Assembly (NCBI RefSeq): GCF_005930495.1 | Contig: NZ_SJEX01000034.1 | Span: forward strand, 1 to 46,738 | Reading direction: 5' to 3' | Origin: Modestobacter excelsi | Lineage (GTDB): Bacteria; Actinomycetota; Actinomycetes; Mycobacteriales; Geodermatophilaceae | Length of the DNA stretch: 46,738 bases | Shown here: positions 1 through 7,859 of the stretch, in pieces | Layout of the letters: each line of letters starts with the position of its first letter | Numbering within the stretch: the stretch's first letter is position 1 | The notes under the pieces: model-generated | The model's input: only the letters and a program-made list of their open reading frames with translations | Database searches by the model: none | What the model was told of the DNA's origin: nothing | Position numbers and translations under genes: made by a program

Positions 1-440
1 GGCGTGCGGCCGCCCAGCCGCGGCGGACGGGCGAGCGGGGTCCGCTCCGGGGCCAGCCAGACCCAGCCGTCCCGCTCCTCGACCGCCCACGGGGCCGAGA
101 GGTCGGCGCGCGGCGGCGGGGTGCCGTCGGCCCCAAGGGACGGGATCTCGACGCACCGGCCCTCCGCGTTGAACTGCCAGCCGTGGTTCGGGCACCGCAA
201 CCGGCCCTCGACCACGGTCGCGGTGGCCAGCGGCACCAGCCGGTGCGGGCAGCGGGCCGACAGGGCGGTCACCTCCGCGCCGGGCCGCATCCGGACGACG
301 ACGTAGGCCCGGCCCGCGGCGCCCACCGGGACCGGCGTCGTCCGCACCTCGGCGGAGCGGGCCACCGGGTACCAGCCGGTCGACGACCCACCCTCGCCCA
401 GGACGCGGGGGGCGGTGCTGCGGGGCCGGGAGGTCGCCAT
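1..440 (-). CDS. Rieske [2Fe-2S] domain protein, 3' end cut by window edge
   Basis: N-terminal part of a Rieske-type iron-sulfur protein, probably the N-terminal domain of a ring-hydroxylating or demethylating non-heme iron oxygenase, which moves electrons from a reductase to a mononuclear iron site. Residues about 22-130 form the Rieske fold: cluster ligands Cys64-Pro-His66 and Cys83-Pro-Asn-His86-Gly-Trp are in the classic C-X-H / C-X2-H arrangement. The 'GWYPVARSAEV' opening is typical of Rieske oxygenase alpha subunits. The protein runs off the left edge, so the catalytic iron domain and the exact family (vanillate demethylase-like or other) cannot be seen. The start is the ATG at 440. 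No strong ribosome binding site precedes it, so a nearby alternative is possible. It is transcribed divergently from the DUF485/symporter pair. Confidence 0.8.
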   Translation of the reverse strand, partial: MATSRPRSTAPRVLGEGGSSTGWYPVARSAEVRTTPVPVGAAGRAYVVVRMRPGAEVTALSARCPHRLVPLATATVVEGRLRCPNHGWQFNAEGRCVEIPSLGADGTPPPRADLSAPWAVEERDGWVWLAPERTPLARPPRLGGRT

Positions 441-608
441 GCGCCCATGCCACCAGCCGGGTGTTGCTCCGGCGTTGCACCCGCGTGCAGTTCCGGCGTC
501 GCCCGGGAGTCCGCGCATAACCATCGGATTGCGGTCTCTCCCGTTCTGATCGGGTGCCGCTTATGGTGACCGCGATCACCACTCAGGCAATGCACAGTGA
601 GGCGCGCC

Positions 609-983
609 ATGACCCCACCGACCGACCGCAAGCTGCTGACCCCGGAGGAGTACCGCCAGGCGCAGGACTCCCCGGAGTTCACCGAGCTGCGCCGCCGCTT
701 CCGCAGCTTCGCCGTGCCCATGACGGTGGCCTTCCTGGCCTGGTACCTGCTGTACGTGCTGCTCTCGACCTACGCGCACGACTTCATGGCGACCAAGGTC
801 TTCGGCAACGTCAACATCGGGATCCTGCTCGGTCTCGCGCAGTTCGTGACGACGTTCCTGATCACCCAGCTCTACGTGCGGCACGCCGGGCGCTCCACCG
901 ACCCGGTCGCCGACGAGATGCGCAACCGCCTCGAGTCCCACCAGTACGCAACCCCGAACCGCGAGGAGTTCCCCCGTGGCTGA
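609..983 (+). CDS. DUF485 family small membrane protein
   Basis: A 124-residue membrane protein of the DUF485 family. After a charged N-terminus (about residues 1-35) there are two hydrophobic segments, near residues 38-58 (beginning AVPMTVAFLAWYLLYVL) and 74-96, and a polar tail. DUF485 genes nearly always sit directly upstream of ActP/MctC-type solute:sodium symporters, as here: the downstream start codon lies inside this gene (8-bp overlap), so translation is probably coupled. Its biochemical role is unknown in the family; a small accessory subunit of the symporter is the usual inference. The ATG at 609 is chosen over an in-frame GTG at 597 because the family motif begins just after it. 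Confidence 0.85.
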   Translation: MTPPTDRKLLTPEEYRQAQDSPEFTELRRRFRSFAVPMTVAFLAWYLLYVLLSTYAHDFMATKVFGNVNIGILLGLAQFVTTFLITQLYVRHAGRSTDPVADEMRNRLESHQYATPNREEFPRG

Positions 984-2619
984 CCTGCTCGCCGCCGACG
1001 CCCCGGCCGCCACCATCGGCGAGCCGGCGATCAACATCTCGATCTTCGGGGTCTTCGTGCTGATCACGCTGGTGATCACGTTCCGGGCCAGCCGCAACAA
1101 CAAGAGCGCTGCGGACTTCTACGCCGCCGGCCGCAACATCAGCGGCACCCAGAACGGGCTGGCCATCGCCGGGGACTACCTGTCGGCCGCGTCGTTCCTG
1201 GGGATCGCCGGCGCGATCGCCGTCTACGGCTACGACGGCTTCCTGTACTCGATCGGTTTCCTGGTCGCCTGGCTGGTGGCGCTGCTGCTCGTCGCCGAGC
1301 TGCTGCGCAACACCGCCCGGTTCACCATGGCCGACGTCCTGGCCTTCCGGATGCGGCAGGGGCCGGTGCGCACCGCCGCGGCGATCTCCACGCTGGTGGT
1401 CAGCCTGTTCTACCTGCTCGCCCAGATGGCCGGGGCCGGCGGCCTGGTCACCCTGCTGCTCGGCGTCAGCGGTGAGGCGGCCCAGGCCGTCACCGTCGTG
1501 GTCGTCGGGGCCCTCATGATCTTCTACGTCCTGGTCGGTGGCATGCGGGGCACCACCTACGTGCAGGTCATCAAGGCGTCACTGCTGATCATCGGTGCCC
1601 TGGTGATGACCGTCTGGGTGCTCGCCGAGTACGGGTTCAACCTGTCCTCGCTGATCGGCGGGGCGATCGAGTCCGGCGGCCAGGCGGTCGCCGAGCCGGG
1701 GGCCCAGTACGGCCTCACCAACGTGACCAAGCTGGACTTCATCAGCCTGGGGCTGGCCCTGGTGCTGGGCACCGCGGGCCTGCCGCACGTGCTGATGCGC
1801 TTCTACACCGTGCCGACGGCCAAGGATGCCCGTAAGTCGGTGGTCGTGGCGATCTGGCTGATCGGGATCTTCTACATCTTCAGCCTCGTGATCGGTTACG
1901 GCGCCGGTGCGCTGGTCGGCAAGGAGGAGATCCTGGCTGCGCCCGGTGCGGTGAACGCCGCGGCGCCGCTGCTGGCCTTCGAGCTGGGTGGTACCGCGCT
2001 GCTCGGGATCATCTCCGGCGTCGCCTTCGCCACCATCCTGGCCGTCGTGGCCGGCCTGACGATCACGGCGTCGGCGTCCTTCGCGCACGACATCTACGCA
2101 TCGGTGATCAAGAGGGGGCAGGCGTCGCCGGACTCGGAGGTGAAGGTCGCCCGGGTCGCCGCGATCGTGATCGGCGCGGTCGCCATCGGCCTGGGCATCC
2201 TGGCGCTGCAGGCCGGGCTGAACATCGCCTTCCTGGTGGCGCTGGCCTTCGCCGTCGCGGCGTCGGCGAACCTGCCGACGATCCTCTACACGCTGTTCTG
2301 GAAGGACTTCACCACCCAGGGCGCGTTGTGGTCGATCTACGGCGGGCTCATCGCCTGCGTCACGCTGATCATCTTCTCCCCGGTGGTCTCCGGTGCAGCG
2401 GTGAACCCGACGACTGGCAAGTCCACGTCGCTGTTCCAGGACGTCGACTTCCACTGGTTCCCGCTGAACAACCCCGGCCTGGTGTCGATCCCGCTGTCGT
2501 TCTTCCTGGGCTGGCTCGGTACCAAGCTGTCCAAGGAGCGCCCGGACGTCGACAAGTACGCCGAGCTCGAGGTCCGCTCGCTCACCGGGATCGGCGCGGA
2601 GAAGGCCGTCCAGCACTGA
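976..2619 (+). CDS. actP: ActP/MctC-type cation:monocarboxylate (acetate) symporter
   Basis: A 547-residue integral membrane transporter of the solute:sodium symporter family, closest in layout to acetate/pyruvate/propionate permeases (ActP, actinobacterial MctC). It has about 13 hydrophobic segments. The early block 'SAADFYAAGRNISGTQNGLAIAG', quoted here only in part as 'FYAAGRNISGTQNGLAIAG' (about residues 49-67), followed by 'DYLSAASFLGIAGAIAVYG', is the sodium-site signature of this subfamily. Translation starts with GTG at 976 inside the DUF485 gene, giving a two-gene operon. The substrate assignment is by family resemblance; another short-chain carboxylate cannot be excluded. The unit is closed by a strong hairpin 30 bp after the stop. 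Confidence 0.9.
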   Translation: MADLLAADAPAATIGEPAINISIFGVFVLITLVITFRASRNNKSAADFYAAGRNISGTQNGLAIAGDYLSAASFLGIAGAIAVYGYDGFLYSIGFLVAWLVALLLVAELLRNTARFTMADVLAFRMRQGPVRTAAAISTLVVSLFYLLAQMAGAGGLVTLLLGVSGEAAQAVTVVVVGALMIFYVLVGGMRGTTYVQVIKASLLIIGALVMTVWVLAEYGFNLSSLIGGAIESGGQAVAEPGAQYGLTNVTKLDFISLGLALVLGTAGLPHVLMRFYTVPTAKDARKSVVVAIWLIGIFYIFSLVIGYGAGALVGKEEILAAPGAVNAAAPLLAFELGGTALLGIISGVAFATILAVVAGLTITASASFAHDIYASVIKRGQASPDSEVKVARVAAIVIGAVAIGLGILALQAGLNIAFLVALAFAVAASANLPTILYTLFWKDFTTQGALWSIYGGLIACVTLIIFSPVVSGAAVNPTTGKSTSLFQDVDFHWFPLNNPGLVSIPLSFFLGWLGTKLSKERPDVDKYAELEVRSLTGIGAEKAVQH

Positions 2620-2649
2620 CGGAGGACCCCGTTCCAGCACGTTGCGTCA

Positions 2650-2681
2650 GCGAGGCGCGTCCCTTCGGGGGCGCGCCTCGC
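2650..2681. terminator. Bidirectional hairpin terminator with UUCG loop
   Basis: A 14-bp stem (2650-2663 with 2668-2681, one G-U wobble) closes on a TTCG tetraloop with the stabilising C-G closing pair. It lies between two converging genes, the symporter and a small membrane protein, so it probably ends both transcripts. No T-run follows, as is usual in actinobacteria. Confidence 0.8.
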
Positions 2682-2687
2682 GGCGGT

Positions 2688-2990
2688 TCAGGTGGCGGTG
2701 GCGGGGGCGTCGGCAGGGAGGACGGCGATCGAGTCGACGGCGGCCGTGGTGGCCGCGACCGCGGCGGGGAGCGCCCGACGGCGACGGACGACGGTGCGGC
2801 CGACCAGGCCGGCCAGCACGACGCAGCCGGCCACGGCGTGCTGACCGGGAGCAGTCAGCGCGACGGCGAGGGCAGCGGCGTAGAGCACGGACAGCAGCGC
2901 GGTGGCGACCGGCAGCCCGCTGGGCAGGGCCGGGACGCGCAACGCGGGCAGGTGCAGGTGCGGGGCGTGCGAGGGAGCGGTCAGGGACAC
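2688..2990 (-). CDS. Small membrane protein, function unknown
   Basis: A 100-residue protein of unknown function. After a proline/histidine-rich N-terminus of about 25 residues there are two hydrophobic stretches, near residues 27-45 and 50-62, then an Arg cluster (RTVVRRRR) and an alanine-rich third stretch, so a small inner-membrane protein is likely. The start is decided by a perfect ribosome binding site: GGAGG (2998-3002 on the other strand) lies 7 bases before the GTG at 2990. Longer in-frame extensions toward 3125 are Pro/Arg-rich and look like non-coding shadow. It follows the manganese catalase gene on the same strand (136 bp gap), so co-transcription is possible. I do not recognise a family. 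Confidence 0.6.
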   Translation of the reverse strand: MSLTAPSHAPHLHLPALRVPALPSGLPVATALLSVLYAAALAVALTAPGQHAVAGCVVLAGLVGRTVVRRRRALPAAVAATTAAVDSIAVLPADAPATAT

Positions 2991-3126
2991 GACGGGACCT
3001 CCGGCTGGCGGTTCGGGCGCCCGCCGGGCCGGCGTCCCAGGCCCGCTCGAAGGAGCGGAGCCGGGGCGCCGGCACGGCGACGGCGTTACGGGGTGCCTCA
3101 GGCGCGCGGACGCCGGAGGCGGCACC

Positions 3127-3990
3127 TCACTTCAGGGCGTCCTTGGCCTTCTGCAGCAGATTGGTGACCTTGGTCTGCGGCGTCGGGTACAGCCGCGGGT
3201 CGCCCGGCGGGAGGATCGGGGCGTCAGCGGTCGCGGCGATCGGGGCGGAGCGGAACACGTTGTCCGTGCCGTCGAGGGCCGGGCCGTTGGCCCAGCGGCC
3301 GTTGGCCGCCTCGGGACCGTCGGAGGCGTCGATGAAGGTGTACGCGAACTCCGGCAGCTCCTCCTCCAGCGGGAAGGCCTCCGGCACCGGCAGGCCCTCG
3401 AGCCCGTCCTCCTTGAGCTGCTCCATGGCGGCCAGCCACTGCTGCTGGTGGTAGTGGTCGCGGGTCAGCAGGAACCGGAGCAGGTCCTTGACGCCGTGGT
3501 CGTCGGTCATGTTCCAGAGCCGGGCGACCTGCAGACGGCCCTGCATCTCGGCGGTGGCGTTGTAGGAGAAGTCGGCCATCAGGTTGCCGCTGGCGGTCAC
3601 GTAGGCGCCGGTCCAGGGGTTGCCCATGGCGTCCATGTAGCTGGCGCCCGCGCCGTTGACGATGGCGTGCTGCGGGTTGTGCTGCCCGTAGCCGGCGGCG
3701 GCCTCCTTGGTGCGGTCCGCGGAGTCCGGCTTGAGCGGGATGTGGTCCAGCAGCCGGTCGATCATCGTCACGATCATCTCGACGTGGGCGAGCTCCTCGG
3801 TGCCGATGGCCAGGAGCAGGTCCTTGTACTTGCCGGGCAGCCGGCAGTTCCAGCCCTGCAGCAGGTACTGGGTGGCGACGGTCATCTCGCCCCACTGACC
3901 GCCGAGGACCTCCTGCATCTTGCGGGCGAAGTCCGGGTCGGGACCGTCGGGCTTGGCCTCGTACTGCAGGGCGTGGGTGTGCGTGAACAC
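3127..3990 (-). CDS. Manganese (non-heme) catalase
   Basis: A 287-residue dimanganese catalase, which breaks down hydrogen peroxide to water and oxygen in the cytoplasm. The ferritin-like four-helix domain carries all five metal ligands expected from the Lactobacillus plantarum enzyme, at the same numbers: Glu35, Glu66, His69 (in TEELAHVE), Glu148 (in NATAEMQGR) and His181 (in RDHYHQQ). This agreement supports the GTG start at 3990, which also has AAGGGAG 7 bases upstream. The C-terminal about 80 residues (from 'LPVPEAFPLEEELPEF') form the extended tail seen in this family. Longer open frames reaching upstream are non-coding. It depends on manganese supply, and a manganese-export gene with a riboswitch lies at the other end of the window; no direct link is shown. 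Confidence 0.95.
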   Translation of the reverse strand: MFTHTHALQYEAKPDGPDPDFARKMQEVLGGQWGEMTVATQYLLQGWNCRLPGKYKDLLLAIGTEELAHVEMIVTMIDRLLDHIPLKPDSADRTKEAAAGYGQHNPQHAIVNGAGASYMDAMGNPWTGAYVTASGNLMADFSYNATAEMQGRLQVARLWNMTDDHGVKDLLRFLLTRDHYHQQQWLAAMEQLKEDGLEGLPVPEAFPLEEELPEFAYTFIDASDGPEAANGRWANGPALDGTDNVFRSAPIAATADAPILPPGDPRLYPTPQTKVTNLLQKAKDALK

Positions 3991-4061
3991 GGGCGTACTC
4001 CCTTGGCGTCGTCGCTGTCGCCGCACACGCGGTGACACCTCCCAGATGCCCCCGCCCGCTG

Positions 4062-4239
4062 TCACCCCCGTGCCGTCCGGTGGCCCCTCGGGGCCGACCT
4101 GGCCGGCGACGTCCTGCAGCGCGGCCGCGAGCGCCGCCCCGGCAGCTCGACCAGCCGGGCCGGGGTCGACCGCACGGTCCACAGCAGGTCGGGGAGCAGC
4201 GCCACCGCGTGCCCGGTCTCGACGACGCAGTCGGGCGCC
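4062..4239 (-). pseudogene. Possible remnant of a LysR-type regulator C-terminus
   Basis: On the minus strand, codons from 4239 read DCVVETGHAVALLPDLLW...RLVELPG, which resembles the end of a LysR effector-binding domain ('G.GVALLPDL...VELPG'). The expected C-terminal helix then appears in a different frame as 'AALAAALQDVAGQV' (about 4094-4135). No start codon or upstream LysR domain exists; the EamA gene begins at its edge on the other strand. The simplest reading is a decayed, frameshifted fragment left after rearrangement. Similarity is judged by eye, so confidence is low. If it is rejected, 3991-4239 is an ordinary 249-bp divergent intergenic region. Confidence 0.35.
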
Positions 4240-5172
4240 GTGGATGCTCATCGCGTGCCCGCGCCCGAGGTCCTGCCCGCTTCCCGCGCCGGGGCGTCCC
4301 GGCCGGCGCGCTCCGGGCCGGCCGTGCTCATGGTGCTGGGCTCGTGCGTCTCGCTGCAGGTCGGTGCCGCGCTGGCCGCGCAGCTGTTCGGCGACACCGG
4401 TCCGGCCGGCACGACCCTGCTCCGCCTCGGGGTGGCCGCGCTCGTGCTGCTCGCCGTCGCCCGGCCCCGGTCGTGGTCGTGGTCGCGCCCGCAGTGGCGG
4501 GCGGTGGCGGTGTTCGGGGTGTCGCTGGCCGGGATGAACGGCTCGTTCTACGCCTCGATCGACCGCATCCCGCTGGGCACCGCCGTGACCATCGAGTTCC
4601 TCGGCCCGCTCGTGCTCGCCGCGGCCCTGTCCCGGCGTGCGCGGGACCTCGGCTGGGTGCTGCTGGCGGCGACCGGGGTCGCGCTGCTCGGCCTCGCCGA
4701 CGGTGCCGGCCCGCACCTGGACCGCGTCGGCGTCCTGTTCGCGCTGAGCGCCGCCGGGTTCTGGGCGCTGTACATCCTGGCCAGCGCCCGGGTCGGCGCG
4801 CTGGTCCCCGGCCAGGGCGGGCTGGCGGTCGCGATGGTCCTGGGCGCGCTGGTGCTGGTCCCGGTCGGCGCGCACGGCGCTGCGGCGGCGTTCCCGGACC
4901 CGCACCTGCTGCTGCTCGTCGCCGGCACGGCGCTGCTCGCGTCGGTGGTGCCCTACACGCTGGAGTTCGCCGCGCTCCGCAGGCTCCCCGAGCGCGTGTT
5001 CGGGGTCCTGCTCAGCCTGGAACCGGCGATCGCCACCCTGGCGGGCTGGCTGCTGCTCGGCCAGCGGACCCCGGCCGTCGGTCTCCTTGCGGTGGGCGTC
5101 GTCGTCTCGGCCAGCGTCGGCTCGACGCTCACCGCCCGGCCGGCCCCGCAGGCGGTCGCCGCCGCCCCGTGA
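4240..5172 (+). CDS. EamA/RhtA-type DMT superfamily exporter
   Basis: A 310-residue inner-membrane exporter of the drug/metabolite transporter superfamily, EamA type, with ten predicted transmembrane helices in two repeated halves. It resembles RhtA-like threonine/homoserine exporters: 'GMNGSFYASIDRIPLGTAVTIEFLGPL' style blocks (about residues 98-125) and, in the second half, 'RLPERVFGVLLSLEPAIA' (about 249-266). The substrate is probably an amino acid or a related metabolite, but this cannot be read from sequence. The GTG at 4240 is the first in-frame start; no clear ribosome binding site is visible, so the start may be internal. It converges on the histidine kinase gene with only 10 bp between stops. 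A possible LysR remnant lies upstream. Confidence 0.85.
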   Translation: MDAHRVPAPEVLPASRAGASRPARSGPAVLMVLGSCVSLQVGAALAAQLFGDTGPAGTTLLRLGVAALVLLAVARPRSWSWSRPQWRAVAVFGVSLAGMNGSFYASIDRIPLGTAVTIEFLGPLVLAAALSRRARDLGWVLLAATGVALLGLADGAGPHLDRVGVLFALSAAGFWALYILASARVGALVPGQGGLAVAMVLGALVLVPVGAHGAAAAFPDPHLLLLVAGTALLASVVPYTLEFAALRRLPERVFGVLLSLEPAIATLAGWLLLGQRTPAVGLLAVGVVVSASVGSTLTARPAPQAVAAAP

Positions 5173-5182
5173 CCGCCCCGGC

Positions 5183-5896
5183 TCAGCGGTCGGGGAGGCG
5201 GACGGTGAGCGTGAAGGCTCCGTCTGCGGCCTGGGACCAGAACAGCCGTCCGCCCAGCTCGCGGGTCTGCCGCTGCACCGACCACAGGCCCAGGCCGTCG
5301 AGGTCGACCGGTGGCGCCTCCTGGCTGAGCCGGCTCACGACGGCGCCCGCCGGCACCCCGGCCTGGGTCACCGCCAGGTGCACCCACTCGCCCCGGCGGT
5401 CGGCGCACAGGCGCACCGGCCTGCCCTCCCCGTGCCGGTGGGCGTTCTCCAGCAGGTTGGTGAGCACCCGCTGCACCCGGGCATCGGCCACCTGGACCTC
5501 GTCGGCGTCCTCCCCCACCTGGACCGTCAGCTGGTGCCGCGGCAGCCCGGAGGCGGCGACGGAGGCGCGCAGGACGTCGACCAGCCGCCGGGTGCCGCGT
5601 CGCTCCGGTGCCCCGCCGGTGGCATCGGCGGTGCGCAGCATCGAGGACAGGTGCTGGGTCTGGGCGCGGGCCAGCTCGAGCAGTTCCGGGTGCCCGGCAT
5701 CGTCGTCGAGCCGGTCGAGCACCGACTCCAGTGCGGCCAGCGGGCTCCGCATGTCGTGGCACATCGCCCGGACCAGGGCGTCCCCCGGGGTGACCGGCGG
5801 CGTGGCGGGGCGGGGCAGGAGGCCGCGAACGGCGCGCAGCAGGTCGGTGAGGACGGCGGGCAGGGCGGTGGGGCGTGTGTCAGCGGCGAGGGTCAC
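5183..5896 (-). CDS. Soluble sensor histidine kinase, degenerate G1 box
   Basis: A 237-residue histidine kinase with no transmembrane segment or recognisable sensor domain. The dimerisation box has His47 in 'MCHDMRSPLAALESVLDRL' (His then Asp), the N-box is 'NLLENAHRHGEG', and a G2-like 'LDGLGLWSVQRQ' precedes 'TRELGGRLFW'. The G1 box, usually DxGxG, reads 'VTQAGVPAG': the ATP-contacting Asp is replaced by Gln, so activity is uncertain. The GTG start at 5894-5896 is preceded by GGAGG. It is encoded back to back with a LuxR-type response regulator 61 bp away, which is the likely partner. Cytoplasmic location is expected. Confidence 0.8.
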   Translation of the reverse strand: MTLAADTRPTALPAVLTDLLRAVRGLLPRPATPPVTPGDALVRAMCHDMRSPLAALESVLDRLDDDAGHPELLELARAQTQHLSSMLRTADATGGAPERRGTRRLVDVLRASVAASGLPRHQLTVQVGEDADEVQVADARVQRVLTNLLENAHRHGEGRPVRLCADRRGEWVHLAVTQAGVPAGAVVSRLSQEAPPVDLDGLGLWSVQRQTRELGGRLFWSQAADGAFTLTVRLPDR

Positions 5897-5957
5897 GGGC
5901 ACCTCCGGTTGAGCGTCGGTCAGCAACGCCGGGACGCAGCTGGACCAGGGGAGTGAC

Positions 5958-6641
5958 GTGGAGGGCAACGACGCCGGGACTGGGCACCGGCCCCCCGTGG
6001 ACGTGGTGGTCATCGACGACCACCCGTTGTTCAGTCGGGGCCTGGCGCTGCTGCTGCCGCCGGAGAGCGGCGGCCGGGTCCGCGTCGTGGGCACCACCGA
6101 GGACGCCTCGGCCGGAGCGGCCCTGGTCCGCCGGCACAACGCCGACGTCGCGATCGTCGACCTGCACATGCCGCCGCCCGGCGGGACCCGCGCGATCGCG
6201 GCCATCCGCCGGACCGAGCCGATGGTGCGGATCGTGGCGCTCTCCGGCCTGGCCGAGTCCGACGCCGCGCTGGAGGCGCTGCGCGCGGGCGCCAGCGCCT
6301 TCCTGCCGAAGACGACGTCCCCGGAGGCGCTGGTCCGCCCGCTGCTCGCCGTGCTCGACGGCTGGTCGGTGATCCCGGAGACGCTGCTGCGGGAGCTGCT
6401 CCACGACGCGGCGCCCACCGCGGACCAGGGCATCGCCGCCCGGTTGACCGCCGACGACCGCCGGCTCTGGCGGCTGGTGGCCGCCGGCACCAGCACGGTG
6501 GACATCGCCACGACGCTGCACGTCTCCGAGCGCACCGTGAAGCGGCTGGTGGCCAACCTGCTGCGCCAGCTCAAGGTGTCGACCCGGGTGGAGGCCGCCG
6601 CGCTCGCCGGCCGGGTCGGCCTCGAGGGCACGGTGAACTGA
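5958..6641 (+). CDS. NarL/LuxR-type response regulator
   Basis: A 227-residue two-component response regulator. The receiver domain (about 14-130) has the acidic pair Asp20-Asp21, phospho-acceptor Asp68 (IVDLHMPPPGG) and Lys118 (FLPKTTS). A LuxR-type helix-turn-helix (about 160-220, 'STVDIATTLHVSERTVKRLVANLLRQL') binds DNA. The start is GTG at 5958 with a GGGGAG site 4 bases upstream. It is divergent from the kinase at 5183-5896, with which it probably forms a system; the 61-bp gap must hold both promoters. Targets are not visible. Confidence 0.9.
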   Translation: MEGNDAGTGHRPPVDVVVIDDHPLFSRGLALLLPPESGGRVRVVGTTEDASAGAALVRRHNADVAIVDLHMPPPGGTRAIAAIRRTEPMVRIVALSGLAESDAALEALRAGASAFLPKTTSPEALVRPLLAVLDGWSVIPETLLRELLHDAAPTADQGIAARLTADDRRLWRLVAAGTSTVDIATTLHVSERTVKRLVANLLRQLKVSTRVEAAALAGRVGLEGTVN

Positions 6642-6740
6642 GCAGGCGGGGGACGGCCGGCCTCGGTGCATCATGCGCGACCTACCCGTCGCGGTGGCGC
6701 GCACTCCCGGACCGGCGAGTTCCGCAGCGGTCCTCGTGGT

Positions 6741-6746
6741 TAGTGT
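6741..6746 (+). promoter_or_regulatory. Candidate -10 hexamer for a leaderless transcript
   Basis: TAGTGT matches the TANNNT -10 consensus and ends 6 bases before the ATG at 6753. That spacing would start transcription at the A of the start codon. There is no ribosome binding site in front of this ATG, consistent with leaderless translation, which is common in actinobacteria. Confidence 0.5.
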
Positions 6747-6752
6747 CCGCGC

Positions 6753-7859
6753 ATGGCCGCACGCATCGTCCTGTTCGGCGCCACCGGCCACACCGGTGGC
6801 CGGACGGCCCAGGCGCTGGCCGACCGGGGTGCCCGGCCGGTGCTCGCCGGGCGCGACCCCGGCCGGCTCGGGTCGCTGGCCGCCCGGCTCGGCGGGGCCG
6901 CCGGTCCGCTGGAGACGGTGACCGCCGACGTCACCGACACCGCGTCGGTGCGGTCCCTGGTCGCTCGTGGGGACGTGCTCGTGACGACGGTGGGCCCCTT
7001 CCAGCGGCTGGGCGAGCCGGCGGTCGCGGCGGCCACCGACGCCGGTGCGGTCTACCTGGACTCCACCGGTGAGCCGCCGTTCCTCCGCCGCGTCTTCGAG
7101 GAGTTCGGCCCGCGCGCGCAGCGCACCGGCGCCGCGCTGCTCCCGGCGTTCGGCCACGACTACGTGCCCGGGTCGCTGGCCGGGGCCCTGGCACTGGCCG
7201 AGGCCGGCGGGCGGGCCCACCGGGTCGACGTCGGGTACAGCCTGGACGGCGTCCGCGGCCAGGGCTTCTCCCGCGGCACCCTGGTCTCGCTGCTCGGCGT
7301 CCTGCTCGAACCCGGCTTCGCCTGGGACGGCGGCCGGCTGGTCGCCGAACCGGCCGGTGCCCGGGAGTGGCGCTTCGACGTCGCCGGGCGGACCCGGCGC
7401 GGCCTGTCGGTGGGCGGCTCGGAGCACCTGACCCTGCCCGGCCTCGCGCCGACGCTGCGGGAGGTGGGCGTGCACCTGGACTGGTTCGGGCCGGCGACCA
7501 CCGTCGCCCACCGGCTCGCCCCGGTCACCCCCTGGCTGGCCCGGGTGCCGGGCGCCCCGGCGGGGATGACCCGGCTCGCCGACCTCGTCGGGCGGCGGGT
7601 CGCCGAGGCGCCGACCACCGGCGGCGGCACCCGCACGCACGTCGTCGCCGAGGTGCGGGACACCGACCGGCACCGGGTCTCCCGGGTGGTCCTCGCCGGC
7701 CCCGACCCCTACGCGATGACCGCGGACCTGCTGGCCGGGGCCGCGGTGCGCGCGGCGGCCGGCCAGCTCCAGGGCTCCGGGGCGCTGGGCCCGGTGCAGG
7801 CGTTCGGCGCCGCGGAGCTGACCGGCCTGGCGGCGTCCGCCGGGCTCGTCCGGGCATGA
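6753..7859 (+). CDS. Saccharopine dehydrogenase-like NAD(P)-binding protein
   Basis: A 368-residue oxidoreductase-like protein. The N-terminus is a Rossmann fold with 'IVLFGATGHTGGRTAQAL' (residues about 5-22) followed by 'PVLAGRDPGRL', the pattern of the saccharopine-dehydrogenase NADP-binding family, which includes mycobacterial trans-acting enoyl reductases. 'TVGPFQRLGEPAVAAATDAG' (about 90-109) and 'YLDSTGEPPFLR' follow the family. The substrate is unknown. Its stop overlaps the start of the next gene (ATGA), so it is translationally coupled to a GlmL/MutL-type ATPase. The start ATG at 6753 lacks a ribosome binding site but has a -10 element placed for leaderless expression. Confidence 0.85.
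   Translation: MAARIVLFGATGHTGGRTAQALADRGARPVLAGRDPGRLGSLAARLGGAAGPLETVTADVTDTASVRSLVARGDVLVTTVGPFQRLGEPAVAAATDAGAVYLDSTGEPPFLRRVFEEFGPRAQRTGAALLPAFGHDYVPGSLAGALALAEAGGRAHRVDVGYSLDGVRGQGFSRGTLVSLLGVLLEPGFAWDGGRLVAEPAGAREWRFDVAGRTRRGLSVGGSEHLTLPGLAPTLREVGVHLDWFGPATTVAHRLAPVTPWLARVPGAPAGMTRLADLVGRRVAEAPTTGGGTRTHVVAEVRDTDRHRVSRVVLAGPDPYAMTADLLAGAAVRAAAGQLQGSGALGPVQAFGAAELTGLAASAGLVRA

Noticed and set aside
2617-2634. Possible fourth copy of the 60-bp repeat after the acetate symporter
   Set aside because: Only about 15 bases (TGACGGAGGACCCCG) resemble the repeat's left end. The rest is a different hairpin with a UUCG loop, so it may be chance or a relic.
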